Shown one piece after another: positions 54,593-64,000 of a stretch of DNA of 64,000 nt. The stretch covers positions 74,501 to 138,500 of the forward strand of contig OY821790.1 in assembly GCA_963682175.1 (NCBI GenBank), given 5' to 3'. The notes under the pieces are model-generated. The model had not been told where the DNA came from. It saw only the letters and a program-made list of their open reading frames with translations, and searched no databases. Source of the DNA: Triglochin maritima (lineage: Eukaryota; Streptophyta; Magnoliopsida; Alismatales; Juncaginaceae). The position numbers and the translations under genes were made by a program. Positions within the stretch are counted from its first letter, which is position 1, and the number at the start of each line of letters is the position of its first letter.

Positions 54593-57500
54593 TTACCTTG
54601 ACCACTCGTTGTTTGGTTGTTTGCTCTCTTGGATTTTTTTTCCTAAGCGAGGTGGGTCTGCCAGGTCTCTAGGCATTGATCGGATTGTTAATGGTTGGCC
54701 CATTTTCGGATGGTCTAGATTGACCACACGCTCCACATGTCTGTGAATTAATGGGTGAAGAATCCAAATGAAGCATTGCAATGGCAGCATCAATAGCTTT
54801 TAGAACTTGCTCATACTTTTGCACCGACAAAACAGCAGTCTCAGCAAATACCTCACAATGTTGATGTATATATTCATGCCTAGCAACAACATTGTTGCAT
54901 GATTTTAAAGGTGGAAGATTAGGAACAGGAGCATATGGACACAACCTATCTTTCATCCATCGTTGTAGAACATACTCTCCTCCAACTTCATCCACATGCC
55001 AATGAGTCAAAACTAAAAGAGCATGGCAACATAAGGTATCGTGTGTCACAAACATGGAACATATGCAGTCAACTTTCCCACCGTCCGGTTCATATGAAAC
55101 TGAAAATATCTTGTGCTATGATTCGCATGTTTCCTTATTCTTGCACATTTGAGTTACAGTGTGCTGGAATACTATTCCCTCCGATGACTTGTACGTGATC
55201 TCACAGTACAACATGTGGGCTAGTTGTTTCTAAAATCCTCTAAACATAGTGGGTGTGTACGCATCCCTGAATTGTTCCTCAATGTTATATTCAGTACGAC
55301 AAGGCTCGATTTTATCCATGCTCTCAAAGTCAGCGTGGCTTTCCTTCTCAAACTTCTTACGTAGAGCAAGATCATATTTTTCCACAAAGAGCTTCAATGA
55401 CAATTGGGAACATAGATAACACCTGAAAAAAGAATTCATGCTCTCAGATCGTTGCGTAGAGGACATACTTGCGAATATTACTTTGATAGTTAGAAATGAT
55501 TCTTGGTCTTAGTAGATAGATATTATGCGATCGCTATTCAGATATATCTGGTCGTTGGATATATCTTTGCAAATATATTTACATATAACTTGGGGTATAT
55601 TTACAGATTGTTTATTCTTGCACCTTCATATAGGAATGTAAAATAGGAACCCAACGAGCATTGCTCTTCCTACTTTCATAGAAGAAATATCCAGATATAC
55701 TCAACGTATGGGTGGTGTTACATTCCTACAGATATATCTGTAAACATTCCTACTTACTTTAAATATGGAAGAAAAATCCATATATATATTCATTGTGTTG
55801 GTGGTTGTACTTGGTTTATGTTCCTATCCAAATCTATCTGAATGGATTTAGGTATGCTACAATTCAAAAAACAAGGCATGTTTTCGTAAGAAAGAAACTT
55901 CTATACCTGCCCAAAATTGATCTTTCAAATAACACGGTACCCACTTCTCCTTCAACTCATACATTGAAATCAACTAGGAGTTATCTTGCAATTGATGTGG
56001 ATATAAAGTTCCCCCATCCATACTCAAATTGGGATGGCGTCTGGGACTCGTAAACCAAACGCTTAAAGGATAATCTTACATAATCATCATCTTGAACTCC
56101 AAACTTGTCGGGGATCTTGTTCATTATATGCCAAATGCATAGACGGGGTCTAGTGGTTGGAAATACTATTTCCACTACCTTCATGATTGCACGAGACTGA
56201 TCAGTTACGATCGTCACTGGTTGATGACCTAAAAAGTGTAAGATTACGTACAAAGAGGTTATCTGACTTATAATATATCAACAATGATATCGAAATATTG
56301 TATTTTTGGAAATGTAATCTTTTCCAAATCATGTGATAAGTAGAACTAACCGTGCATACAATCAAGCCAAGTTGAAAAAAGGCAAACATAATTTTGGGTA
56401 GTCTCCTCACATAGTAAACCACATCCAAGCAAGATCGATTGAGCATGGTGATTGATTCCCACAAAGGGTGAAAATGGCATTTCAAATTTATTGGTTAGGT
56501 ACGTGGTGTCAAAAGACACAACATCACCAAAATACTTATAGGCAATACGTGACCATCCATCCGCCCAAAAAACATTTCTTAAGCAACCATTATCATTAAG
56601 ATCCATTATGTAGTAAAAGCTAGAATTCATTTTTTGTTGCTTCTTGAAGTAAATGTGAAGGGCTTCGGCGTCTCCCTCGCCAAGGCGGAAATTCCATTGT
56701 TTACGTACGTCGTTCCAAAACATAAGACAATAAATCATTGTAGAAGGACTATCAAGCGTTAGACTTCAAAATATAATTGAGTATTGACCTAACATCTTTC
56801 TCAATAAAAGGAACATTAGCATAACTCCCGGCTTCCACAATGAAGGATGCCATGGTTTTGCTCGGTCGTATACCGCACGATCATTAACTTCAATTCTTTT
56901 ACGTAGTTGGTAAGACACCTTTCTTTTGGAAATCAGATATCACACCCCAGAGGGTGCAAGGAAGTTATGTTTATGATTGGGTATGATCTTCCCATATTTA
57001 TAGCCTCCATTGGATGTACGTGAAAATCTGATGCTAGCTAGACATCTTGTTTTCGCACTAGGGCACATATGATAAAGATGACAATTTGGATTCTGCAAAT
57101 ACGGGCCATATATGATATATGAAGGTAAAACAAAGAGAATCAATCTAAAACCATACCAAGTGGGATAAATATGGGATATACCCCATATTTATAGCTTCCA
57201 TTGGTGTTATAAATATGGGATATATCCGACCTTTTTTTTCCTGACTAATTGCTAGTTTATCTTAACACAAATATGTGAAAGTGATTGATCTCACAAGAAG
57301 TTGGACATTACTGAATTATTTTGATGAAACAAATAAATTTGATGTAACTTGTTCAGTTTTTCAACTACAAGATATAGCTATGATTTCATAACTCTTATGA
57401 CAGATATATCTAGTGATATCTCTTGGGAACTAATTCATAGCATTTTATTACACATATATCTGTGATATAACTGATATGTCCACTGATAAACCAGATATAT

Positions 57501-58184
57501 CTGGGACATAATTCAGTAACACAACTATAACACAGATATATCACAATGAATTATTACTGTACAAGTGAGATGTTATTGCATTGTGTTAACGAATCACACA
57601 TATATTTGATGTAACTTGATCAATTTGACAACAAAATCGGATATATCTGAGTGCGATAACAGGTAAATTAAGTTCAGATGTGTCTATAACACAAAGATCT
57701 TAATATCTGAGTTACATATAAGGTATATGAAGGTGCATAAAGAATTCATGCTCTCAGGTCGGGTCGGATCGGATCATCGGTCAGATATATCTAAGGAATT
57801 GTATATTATGTGATATATGCAAATGTTCCATACCGGTGGCGGGTTCCCAGATTTGTGACAGGCAAACTTTCCTCTCATCAAAACACCTTCACGCCACACA
57901 CAATTTCGTTTCTTGATTCCAAACCCCAATGCTGTGGCATAATGCTCGTAGAATTGCATCGTAGACTCTATATCAACGAATAACATACCACTCGATGGAA
58001 GTTGGACGTCTGGGGTTTTTGGTACTTCTGGAATAGATATATCTGAGTCAGAAACAACCATACCAACTGACTCAGGAACATAAATATTATGTGATATATC
58101 TAGGTCAATATCGTCATGACTATGGACTGATTGATCGTCGTTAGAGTTGGCATCTTGATCCTCTGACAACGAGAGACTACGAGG
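54593..58184 (-). pseudogene. FAR1-type MULE transposase, multi-exon, broken
   Basis: Minus-strand exons in order: an N-terminal exon (about 58184-57839) with a FAR1 DNA-binding start (LPSSGMLFVDIESTMQFYEH); about 57092 with CLASIRFSRTSNGGYKYGK; about 56738-56357 with FDTTYLTNKFEMPFSPFVG (first Asp); about 56224 with VTIVTDQSRAIMKVVEIVF (second Asp) and LCIWHIMNKIPDKFG; about 55466 with MSSTQRSESMNSFF (Glu); then a SWIM-type CICSMFVTHDTLCCHALLVL. Breaks include TAG at 55230-55232, TGA near 56940 and a lost A in an AAAACC run near 56870. Exon borders are GT..AG. Confidence 0.8.
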
Positions 58185-58688
58185 AACTATGAAAAAAACA
58201 TAAGTGTAAAGATTAGAGAAAGAAAAAAATGAAAGTGTAAAGATTAGAGCACTACTTCCTAACCGTAATCAGAAGCCATTAATACGGAATAGGAGTACAT
58301 GGGTCAAGAACAAGGTTTCCCATTGGATGTTAAATGCTTAAGGACATGAAGAAGTTTTGGAAGGAAAATCTCTGCTGAAAAACTTCACACGTATATACCT
58401 CTCATACCCAAGTGGAGTAAAGGAAAACAAGGAGAAGAAATCCGAAGGCAGATCTTTGTATGGTAAATCTTTTTTTAATGACAGGAAGAACTTTTGGAGG
58501 GAAAATCGTGTGTGAAAAAATTCACACCTATATGCCAAATCGGAAGCTCCGTAGGTTAAGGAAAAGAACACGTTTAGAATTTTCTTTAGGAAAGTAGAAT
58601 AATAAAATAAGATAGACTAGCAATAATTTCTTCTGCAACTGGGATAATAAAATAAGAAACAAAAAGCTTGAGAGTGGGAGAGTGACTT
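58185..58688. other. Right subterminal region of ULP1 MULE with direct repeats
   Basis: Upstream of the FAR1-type gene. Two imperfect direct repeats (about 58342-58400 and 58482-58540) share a GAAGAA-TTTTGGA-GGAAAATC core. A shorter motif ACGTTTAGAATTTTC occurs near 58569 and 58741. Repeats of this kind are common near MULE ends. Confidence 0.5.
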
Positions 58689-58689
58689 A

Positions 58690-58745
58690 GTGGAGTTGGA
58701 ATTGTGAAGGAGAGCCCGGAAATGAGCCCAGAAAAAGAGCACGTT
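58690..58745. repeat. Candidate right terminal repeat of ULP1 MULE
   Basis: The reverse complement begins GTGCTCTTTTTCTGGGCTCA and aligns to 44490-44545. Exact edge and target-site duplication are unresolved. About 140 bp of unassigned DNA separate it from the next MULE. Confidence 0.45.
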
Positions 58746-58888
58746 TAGAATTTTCCTTAACCATTGGATTACAGTCTAACCGTCCGAATTGAGTAGCCTA
58801 ATTGGAAAATGCCATATCAATAGAAATGTTAGAATAAGACTTGAGCTCATTTTATAAAATTGAGGCCTATAGTTTGATTATTATCATA

Positions 58889-58960
58889 GGGAACTACTAA
58901 ACGTCGCCCCAAAACTACTTAAATCGCCCCTTGAAATTACCAAATTGCCCTTAACAATAT
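58889..58960. repeat. Left terminal inverted repeat of MULE copy 2
   Basis: GGAACTACTAAACGTCGCCC, AAAACTACTTAAATCGCCCC and TTGAAATTACCAAATTGCCC match the reverse complement of 2340-2413. The nine bases just outside read ATTATCATA; their partner is outside the window. Confidence 0.78.
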
Positions 58961-59044
58961 ATTTAATACCCATATCGTCCCGTGTCTATAAATTAGGCCA
59001 ACGGTCTTGTATATTCATAATTTATCAGTAAAAATACCACGAAA

Positions 59045-61393
59045 ATGTCTGGCGAAGGTGATGCATCCGGTGAGGTAAGTCTGGCGCGGGGCAAATTTTG
59101 GGCCGGGCGTCTGCATTAGACGCCTCCCCCAAGGTGAGGGCGTCTGCGTAGGACGTCCTCCCCTTGGCCGAGGCGTCTAACGCCGACGCCTACGCAATGG
59201 GAGAGGCGTCTTATGTAGACGTCCTCCCCTTGGGTAAGGCGTCTATAGTAGACGCCCTTCCCTAGGGTCAGGCGTCCTACGCAGACGCCTCACCCTTGGG
59301 AAGGGCGTTTAACTCAGACGCCCCTCCCATGGGGTAGGCGTTTAATACAGACGCCCGAATTTTTTTTGATTTTTTTAATTTCGATTTTATTTTTGTAGGT
59401 TCTGTTGGAAGATTTCGGTGGTGATGGAGTGGATTACAGTGAGTTATTTCAAACTACACAAATCTTTGAAACAATCAATGAAGCATGTAAATGGGCCAAA
59501 CATGTAGCTATCAGAGCTGGGTTTTTTTTGGTCGTGTCGTCGTACAAAACAAGATCAGATAGTCGGATGGATTGTTATTTGAGATGCGACCGGCGAAATC
59601 AAATGGAGTCTCGGGATATGGATACTGCACTTCGAAGAAACACCAAAAGAAAGGGTTGCGGTTGCCGTTTCTTAATAAAAGTGGTGGAGCGACGAGATCG
59701 TGATGGATGGGTTGTGGTTTTTAATAGTGCTCACGGACATCACAACCACAGACTGGCAGTTTATCCAAAGGGTCATCGTCAAATTAGTGGTCTAAGTTCT
59801 GGGCGAAGAAGATTGTTCGTGATATGACTGAGGCGCAAGCAAAACCACGGAACATCTTGAAGGCAGTAAAAGAAAAATTCCCGGAGGACAATCCAAATCA
59901 AAGGCATATTTATAATTTCAGAGATTACATGAGGAGGACAAAATCTGAAGACCGGAATCCCGTCCAGCAGTTTCTCTATCAAGCAGTGCAGTGTGAGTAC
60001 TTACATTGGATTATGGCGGATCCAGAAACTGATGTCGTCACTCACGCTTTTTTGGCACATCCGACGTCAGTCCAGTTGTTGCGGACATATCCTTTCGTTA
60101 TCTGCATGGATTCGACTTACAAGACGAACAAGTATAAGATGCCTTTGTTCGAAATGATTGGGGTCACACCAACAAACATGAATTTCCTTATTGGATATGC
60201 GATTTTGATGGATGAAACTTACTCCAGTTATCTGTGGGTGATGGAGAAGTTGCGAGATCTGTTATTGGGGATTGTCAGCCCGACTGCAATAATAACAGAC
60301 CGGGAGTTAGGCCTTATGCGACCAGTGAGAGAGGTATTTCCTGACTCTGCTCATTTACTCTGCACATGGCACATCAACAAAGACGTATTGAACTACGCAT
60401 ACCACGTATTCGGGAAAAATAAGCAGATGGCAGAGACTTTGAGGCGTGGAAGATGGAGGAAAATCATGCTTTCTACTTCAGAAGCCGAGTATGATAGAGC
60501 TGTGTATGCTCTGAAAGATTTGTATAGATCGTGGCCGGCTATCACGGAGTATCTGGACACCACGTGGTTGGTGCATAAAGAAAAGTTTGTGCTGAATTGG
60601 ACGAACAAAGTCCTTCATTTTGGGAACACCACGAATTGTAGGGTCGAAAGTGCTCATTCGGCTCTAAAAGAGTGGATTTCTACATCGACTGCAGCTCTGG
60701 ACACTCTTTTCGAGCGCGTCAACGCGGCTATTGAAATGCAGCTGACGAATATTCGAAACGCTCTTGAAGACTCGAGACGGCGAAATTTGACTAATTTCGG
60801 ACATGCTCTATATCGTCACATAAATGGTCGAGTTTCGCATCACTGCTTGCAATTGCTGAGTCAGGAGGTGAAAAGAATGCAAGAGTTAGATGATGAAGTT
60901 GAATATCGTTGTGAGTGCGCTTTTCTGACTTCTTATGGGATACCTTGCACATGTACCATCCGCGGATGTCTTGAATCAGACAACGGAATTTACTTAGAGC
61001 AGATTCATTCGTTCTGGAGGACACTTGTCATTGGGGAAGGAGCCGGGAACGCAGAGTTTGTGTCTCAGGCAGCTCAAGACGCCGAACATTTTCGCAGCCT
61101 GGTTGATGAGATTGCAGGAAGTGACCCCACCGTAATTCGATCTGCCTCTCGGGTTTTATTCGAGCAGCTACACCCCGAACATGCGAATTTGAGAGAGCCT
61201 GCAGAAAAAACAAAGCTACGAGGTCGACCAAGGGGAAAGTCGACACGACGGGACCCTAGTGCGTTTGAGTATGCAGAGCGAGGTAGTGGTCGATCTTCAG
61301 GTAGTGGGAGTAGAGGTCGTGGTCGTTCTTCCGGTAGTGGAAGCAAAGGTCGTGGTCGATCTTCTGGTTCTTCGTCTGTGAGGGGAGGATCAG
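59045..61393 (+). pseudogene. MULE transposase, two exons, one frameshift
   Basis: A first exon 59045-59074 (MSGEGDASGE) ends at GTAAGT. The second starts at 59399 after TTTTGTAG in the same phase (VLLEDFGGDGVDYSELF). It has an N-terminal DNA-binding-type region (KRKGCGCRFLIKVVER, GHHNHRLAVYPKGHR), then the MULE DDE core with MDSTYKTNKYKMPLFEMIGV (D), IITDRELGLMRPV (D), LLCTWHINKDV and NCRVESAHSALKEW (E). A SWIM-like zinc finger and an Arg/Gly/Ser-rich tail follow. One extra G near 59801 shifts the frame between RQISGLSS and AKKIVRDMTEA. In the SWIM motif, GIPCTCTI has Cys where His is usual. It would cut and insert the element. Confidence 0.87.
59106..59355. repeat. Palindromic GGCGTCT minisatellite in transposase intron 1
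   Basis: Eight units of about 31-34 bp. A typical unit is GGCGTCT, five bases, AGACGCC, then a CTCCCCTTGGG-like spacer that can itself pair. It lies between the donor at 59075 and the acceptor at 59398. The counterpart at the right end of the element is 2047-2166. Confidence 0.92.
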
Positions 61394-61497
61394 GTATACC
61401 ATCCCTATATTTATTGTTATTATAATTTTGTTATTTATTTCAGTAAATATGTATCTTTTGTTATTATATGTAACTATATTTTTTGTTTATATTGTAG

Positions 61498-62115
61498 TGA
61501 CTGGGCGGGCTGACGTAGACGACTTTCCATATGCGGATAGGATTCCAGGAATCATTATGCCATTCCTACACCAGTGGAATGATGTACGTGCTGATGGAAA
61601 CTGTGGATTTCGATGTGTCGCCGATGTTTTTCACGGTGGTGAAGACAATTGGCAACTCGCCCGTCGTTCGATTTCAAATGAGCTAGCTGCGAACCCATCT
61701 TTTTATGAGCACGTATACTACGACGGTGTGGCGCAGGCTCGTCACCGGATTAATTGGGGCGGGGGACCTTGTGGCGAGAATCACTACATGGAGACGTGGA
61801 CGGACTTGTTTCCCATTGCAAATTTTTACAAGTGTGCAGTTATGTTCTTCTCTCGGAAATGATGGTTCGTTGTACCCATGTCTTACAGTTCTACCTTGGG
61901 AGAGTCCACCTACCGTGACGAGACCGTGCAGAGAGTTGATTATTGCTCATTTAGGGAGTTACGCTCATTACATTCGTTTGGATTTGAATGAGGGATTCCC
62001 CGTACCTCCTATAGCGACTCTGTGGTTTCAAGTACGAGATGAGAGTGTTATTGGATGGGAGCTGGAGTACCAAAATAGGATAGCATCTTGGCAACAATTA
62101 TGTAATATGTTTTGA
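61498..62115 (+). pseudogene. OTU cysteine protease domain spliced to MULE transposase
   Basis: A donor at 61394 (TCAG|GTATAC) and an acceptor TTGTAG at 61497 join the transposase tail in phase to VTGRADVDDFPYADRIP. The OTU motif RADGNCGFRCVADVF (Asp and Cys of the active site) follows, then SYAHYIRLDL near the end, which offers the catalytic His. OTU enzymes cleave ubiquitin chains. The frame shifts by one base near 61850 (FFS-RK against SLGNDGSLYPC). The stop is at 62113-62115. The splice is inferred from sites and phase; separate translation is the alternative. Confidence 0.78.
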
Positions 62116-62404
62116 TATGTTTGTACCAATTATGTAATATGTTTTGATATGTTTGTACACTATATATTGTTGCTTTATTATGTAATATGTTTTGATATGT
62201 TTGCTTTATTTGCATTATATATAATAGTACGATACGTTAGCAAACACAAATAAAAATAATAAGTGTATGACAAATAAGCAAACACAAATACAAATAATAA
62301 GCGTACGATATGTTAGCAAACACAAACACAAATACAAATAATAAGCATACGACAGATAAACAAATATAAATGCAAATACTAAGAGTACGGTACAACAGAT
62401 CAGC
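62098..62404. repeat. Two tandem repeat clusters between convergent genes
   Basis: ATGTAATATGTTTTGATATG occurs at about 62100, 62132 and 62180, the first overlapping the end of the OTU frame. From about 62228 to 62365 a GTTAGCAAACACAAATACAA-like unit repeats four times or so. This 290-bp space would hold both genes' 3' ends. Confidence 0.8.
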
Positions 62405-64000
62405 CTACTCATCATCCGAATCATGGTCGGAGATGCCTAACTGAGTATGCCACGAGCGTATGATCTCATCCAAATCTCCGCATGCAGCTCTGGCATCGTC
62501 TGGCAGCTCATCCCTCATCTGCAAGATTGGGTCTACAGCCCGTATCATCTTACCCATCCACTGCACATAACAATAACATTAGCGTACATTAACAAATTAT
62601 ACAGTACAAATAAATATAGATAAAATGAAAAAATTACCAGATCGCCACACGTCCTATCTGGTGGTCGATCTGCTCTCCGAGAGGCACCACGGACGATGAA
62701 AGGATGTGAGTAACTACCGAACCAATCAAGATAACGTGCATCACACTCGGAGGGGTCGCGACTACGTCTGAAGTCGCCAAGGAACAATCGGCATGATCTC
62801 GGAAATGTCCGCCAAGTCGATTCCGCTGTAGAAGCGGGGAACCTGACGTCGTACGTCGCTGCTGTCGCAGACCGCACCGCATGCTCTGGTGTCGGGATGT
62901 CAACCGGGATCACCTGAACATATCCTAACTGACGCAAGACCCGATCGGTCATATAAGGCTCTATGATATCCCGATAACGAATAAGACCCATCAATAAAGT
63001 CCTCGGGACATCCGCTGCTGGGTCAGGACCATAGGGTAACCACTCCACCTAAAGTTTAACACATTAATAATAATACATCTTCAAATTAAATAAATGGTGT
63101 AAAGTTTGATACCTCTGATGCAGTCATCTGATCTAGCCGTGCGCGGATGGAACGCAATCGTCCATCGCTCTTGTCCTCGCTCCGGACGGCCCACATACCC
63201 GAACGTGGATGACCCTCGTCGATAATCTTCCGCTCACGATGCGGGCGGAATGCCGGAAAGTACTCGTATATCCACGCCTGCAGCAGCGTAAGACAACCTG
63301 CAATCCCAGAACAATCCTCACGGCTAGCTATCCCAAGCTGCCGGTACAGGTATGCCAACGTCGCTGACCCCCACGAGTACTCACGAACGGTGTCCGGGTC
63401 CCTAGCCTCCAGTAGATCGCGTGGTCTGATCCGACAACCACTCTTGTCGACAAACAAGACGGCTCCGAGCATCAAGAATAGGTACGCCGTCAACTGTGTA
63501 TCATCGGCCCGCGGAGGTCGTGCCCGTCTGCATAGGTCCTCAAGGGAGTCGATGCCGACACCACCACCACTCCATAAAGCTGTATCTCTCGCCAGACCAT
63601 CAGGTGTGACACCAAGCAACTCTGCCACATAACACCTCAGCTCAGACGTCGACCCCTGAGCACTAACCAGACGACCATCCACAGGAATGCGCAGGATCTG
63701 GAAAACATCGTGAAGCATGATCGTCATCTCTCCGAAAGGCATGTGGAAAGTGTTGGTGTCAGGCTGCCACCGCTCCACAAACGTAGAAATCAAAGGCATG
63801 TCGAGATAAGGGAACATGCTGTACGGTAAGTGCCCCAAATGCGTGGCACTAATATCCTCTCTGATATCAGCACTTAGTGTAGACCGCCAACCCTGTAGTG
63901 CTGTACAGGCTCTGTGCCGATTATGGCACTTCAGAACCTTCCGATCCTCTCCGTCCCAGATCCGTCTAGCGATGTGACCCCAGAAACTAGGAATGACGCT
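62405..64000 (-). CDS. Plant mobile domain (PMD) gene of MULE copy 2
   Basis: Three exons are visible. The first, 63113 to beyond 64000, carries IPSFWGHIARRIWDGED, HLGHLPYSMFPYLDMPLIS and the PMD core (PFGEMTIMLHDVFQILRIP, LTAYLFLMLGAVLFVDKSG, SWGSATLAYLYRQLGIASRE). The second, 62638-63048, reads VEWLPYGPDPAADVPRTLLM to RTCGDL. The third, 62405-62560, reads WMGKMIRAVDPILQMRDELP and ends SDHDSDDE. Introns 63049-63112 and 62561-62637 have GT..AG borders and phase 0. Unlike copy 1 there is no stop at the HLPYS position, so this is the better-preserved copy. The N-terminus is outside the window. The domain's biochemical role is not settled. Confidence 0.85.

Larger units (their letters stand above)
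44490..58745. mobile_element. Large MULE with ULP1-like gene and FAR1-type transposase
   Basis: A plus-strand DUF1985/coiled-coil/ULP1-like gene (45983-53490) and a minus-strand FAR1-type MULE transposase (54593-58184) converge between candidate terminal repeats. MULEs carrying ULP1-like genes are known in plants (for example the Kaonashi group). A GATATATC palindrome is dense from 45370 to 58100 and gives the region a common signature. A long-LTR-like block sits inside the ULP1 gene. Boundaries rest on weak terminal repeats. Confidence 0.6.
58889..64000. mobile_element. PMD/OTU-type MULE, copy 2, left part
   Basis: Left terminal repeat at 58889, transposase-OTU gene on plus, PMD gene on minus running off the window. 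The part from 62690 on is nearly identical to 1-1311. Its missing right end is represented by copy 1 (1312-2413). Gene order is convergent, with only about 290 bp between the OTU and PMD stop codons. Confidence 0.85.

Noticed and set aside
59106..59355. Regularly spaced short repeats that could look like a CRISPR array
   Set aside because: Units are degenerate, palindromic and spacerless, inside a plant MULE intron; no cas genes exist here.

Overview
This window is plant nuclear DNA, most likely a repeat-rich eudicot chromosome region. Everything recognisable is a transposable element (TE) or TE debris: Athila-like Ty3/gypsy and Ty1/copia retrotransposons, two kinds of Mutator-like element (MULE), a CACTA element, and a long array of inverted tandem subrepeats. 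I found no host gene, rRNA, tRNA or organelle segment that I can support. The species cannot be named from the sequence alone.

Layout. (1) 1-2413: right half of a MULE whose plant-mobile-domain (PMD) gene runs on the minus strand. (2) 2471-6918: remains of Athila-like 'family 1' (an LTR piece, gag, leader, PBS and one LTR). (3) 6919-24480: a nested block of Athila-like 'family 2'. A minus-strand element carries a plus-strand relative inside its integrase, and the integrase-to-gag segment is present twice (8656-13656 and 17797-23061). (4) 24487-38420: an undescribed fold-back-like array of tandem subrepeats, plus strand on the left and minus strand on the right. A CACTA element (26949-30410, TSD att) and a young family 1 gypsy element (31969-37430, TSD ctagg) are inserted in it. 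(5) 38963-43766: a minus-strand copia element. (6) 43777-44356: a small fold-back derivative of the PMD-type MULE. (7) about 44490-58745: a large MULE with a plus-strand DUF1985/ULP1-like gene and a convergent minus-strand FAR1-type transposase. (8) 58889-64000: left part of a second PMD-type MULE, with a transposase spliced to an OTU cysteine protease and a convergent PMD gene. Bases 62690-64000 match 1-1311 without indels at roughly 98% by eye, so copies 1 and 2 together outline a whole element of about 6.2 kb.

How parts relate. Both MULE families pair a DDE transposase with a ubiquitin/SUMO-type cysteine protease (OTU or ULP1) and a plant-specific domain (PMD or DUF1985), with genes converging from the two ends. 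Almost every coding region is broken by nonsense or single-base frameshifts. The best-preserved frames are the 741-codon copia RT/RNase H, the 600-codon gag-protease frame of the young gypsy element, the 467-codon protease/RT frame at 20032-21435 and the PMD gene of MULE copy 2.

The least explained signals are: 18-bp dyads (7-bp arms, 4-bp loop) at matching places in the LTR and leader of two gypsy families; a palindromic GGCGTCT minisatellite near both ends of the PMD MULE; a GATATATC palindrome scattered densely through the ULP1 MULE; and the fold-back-like array.
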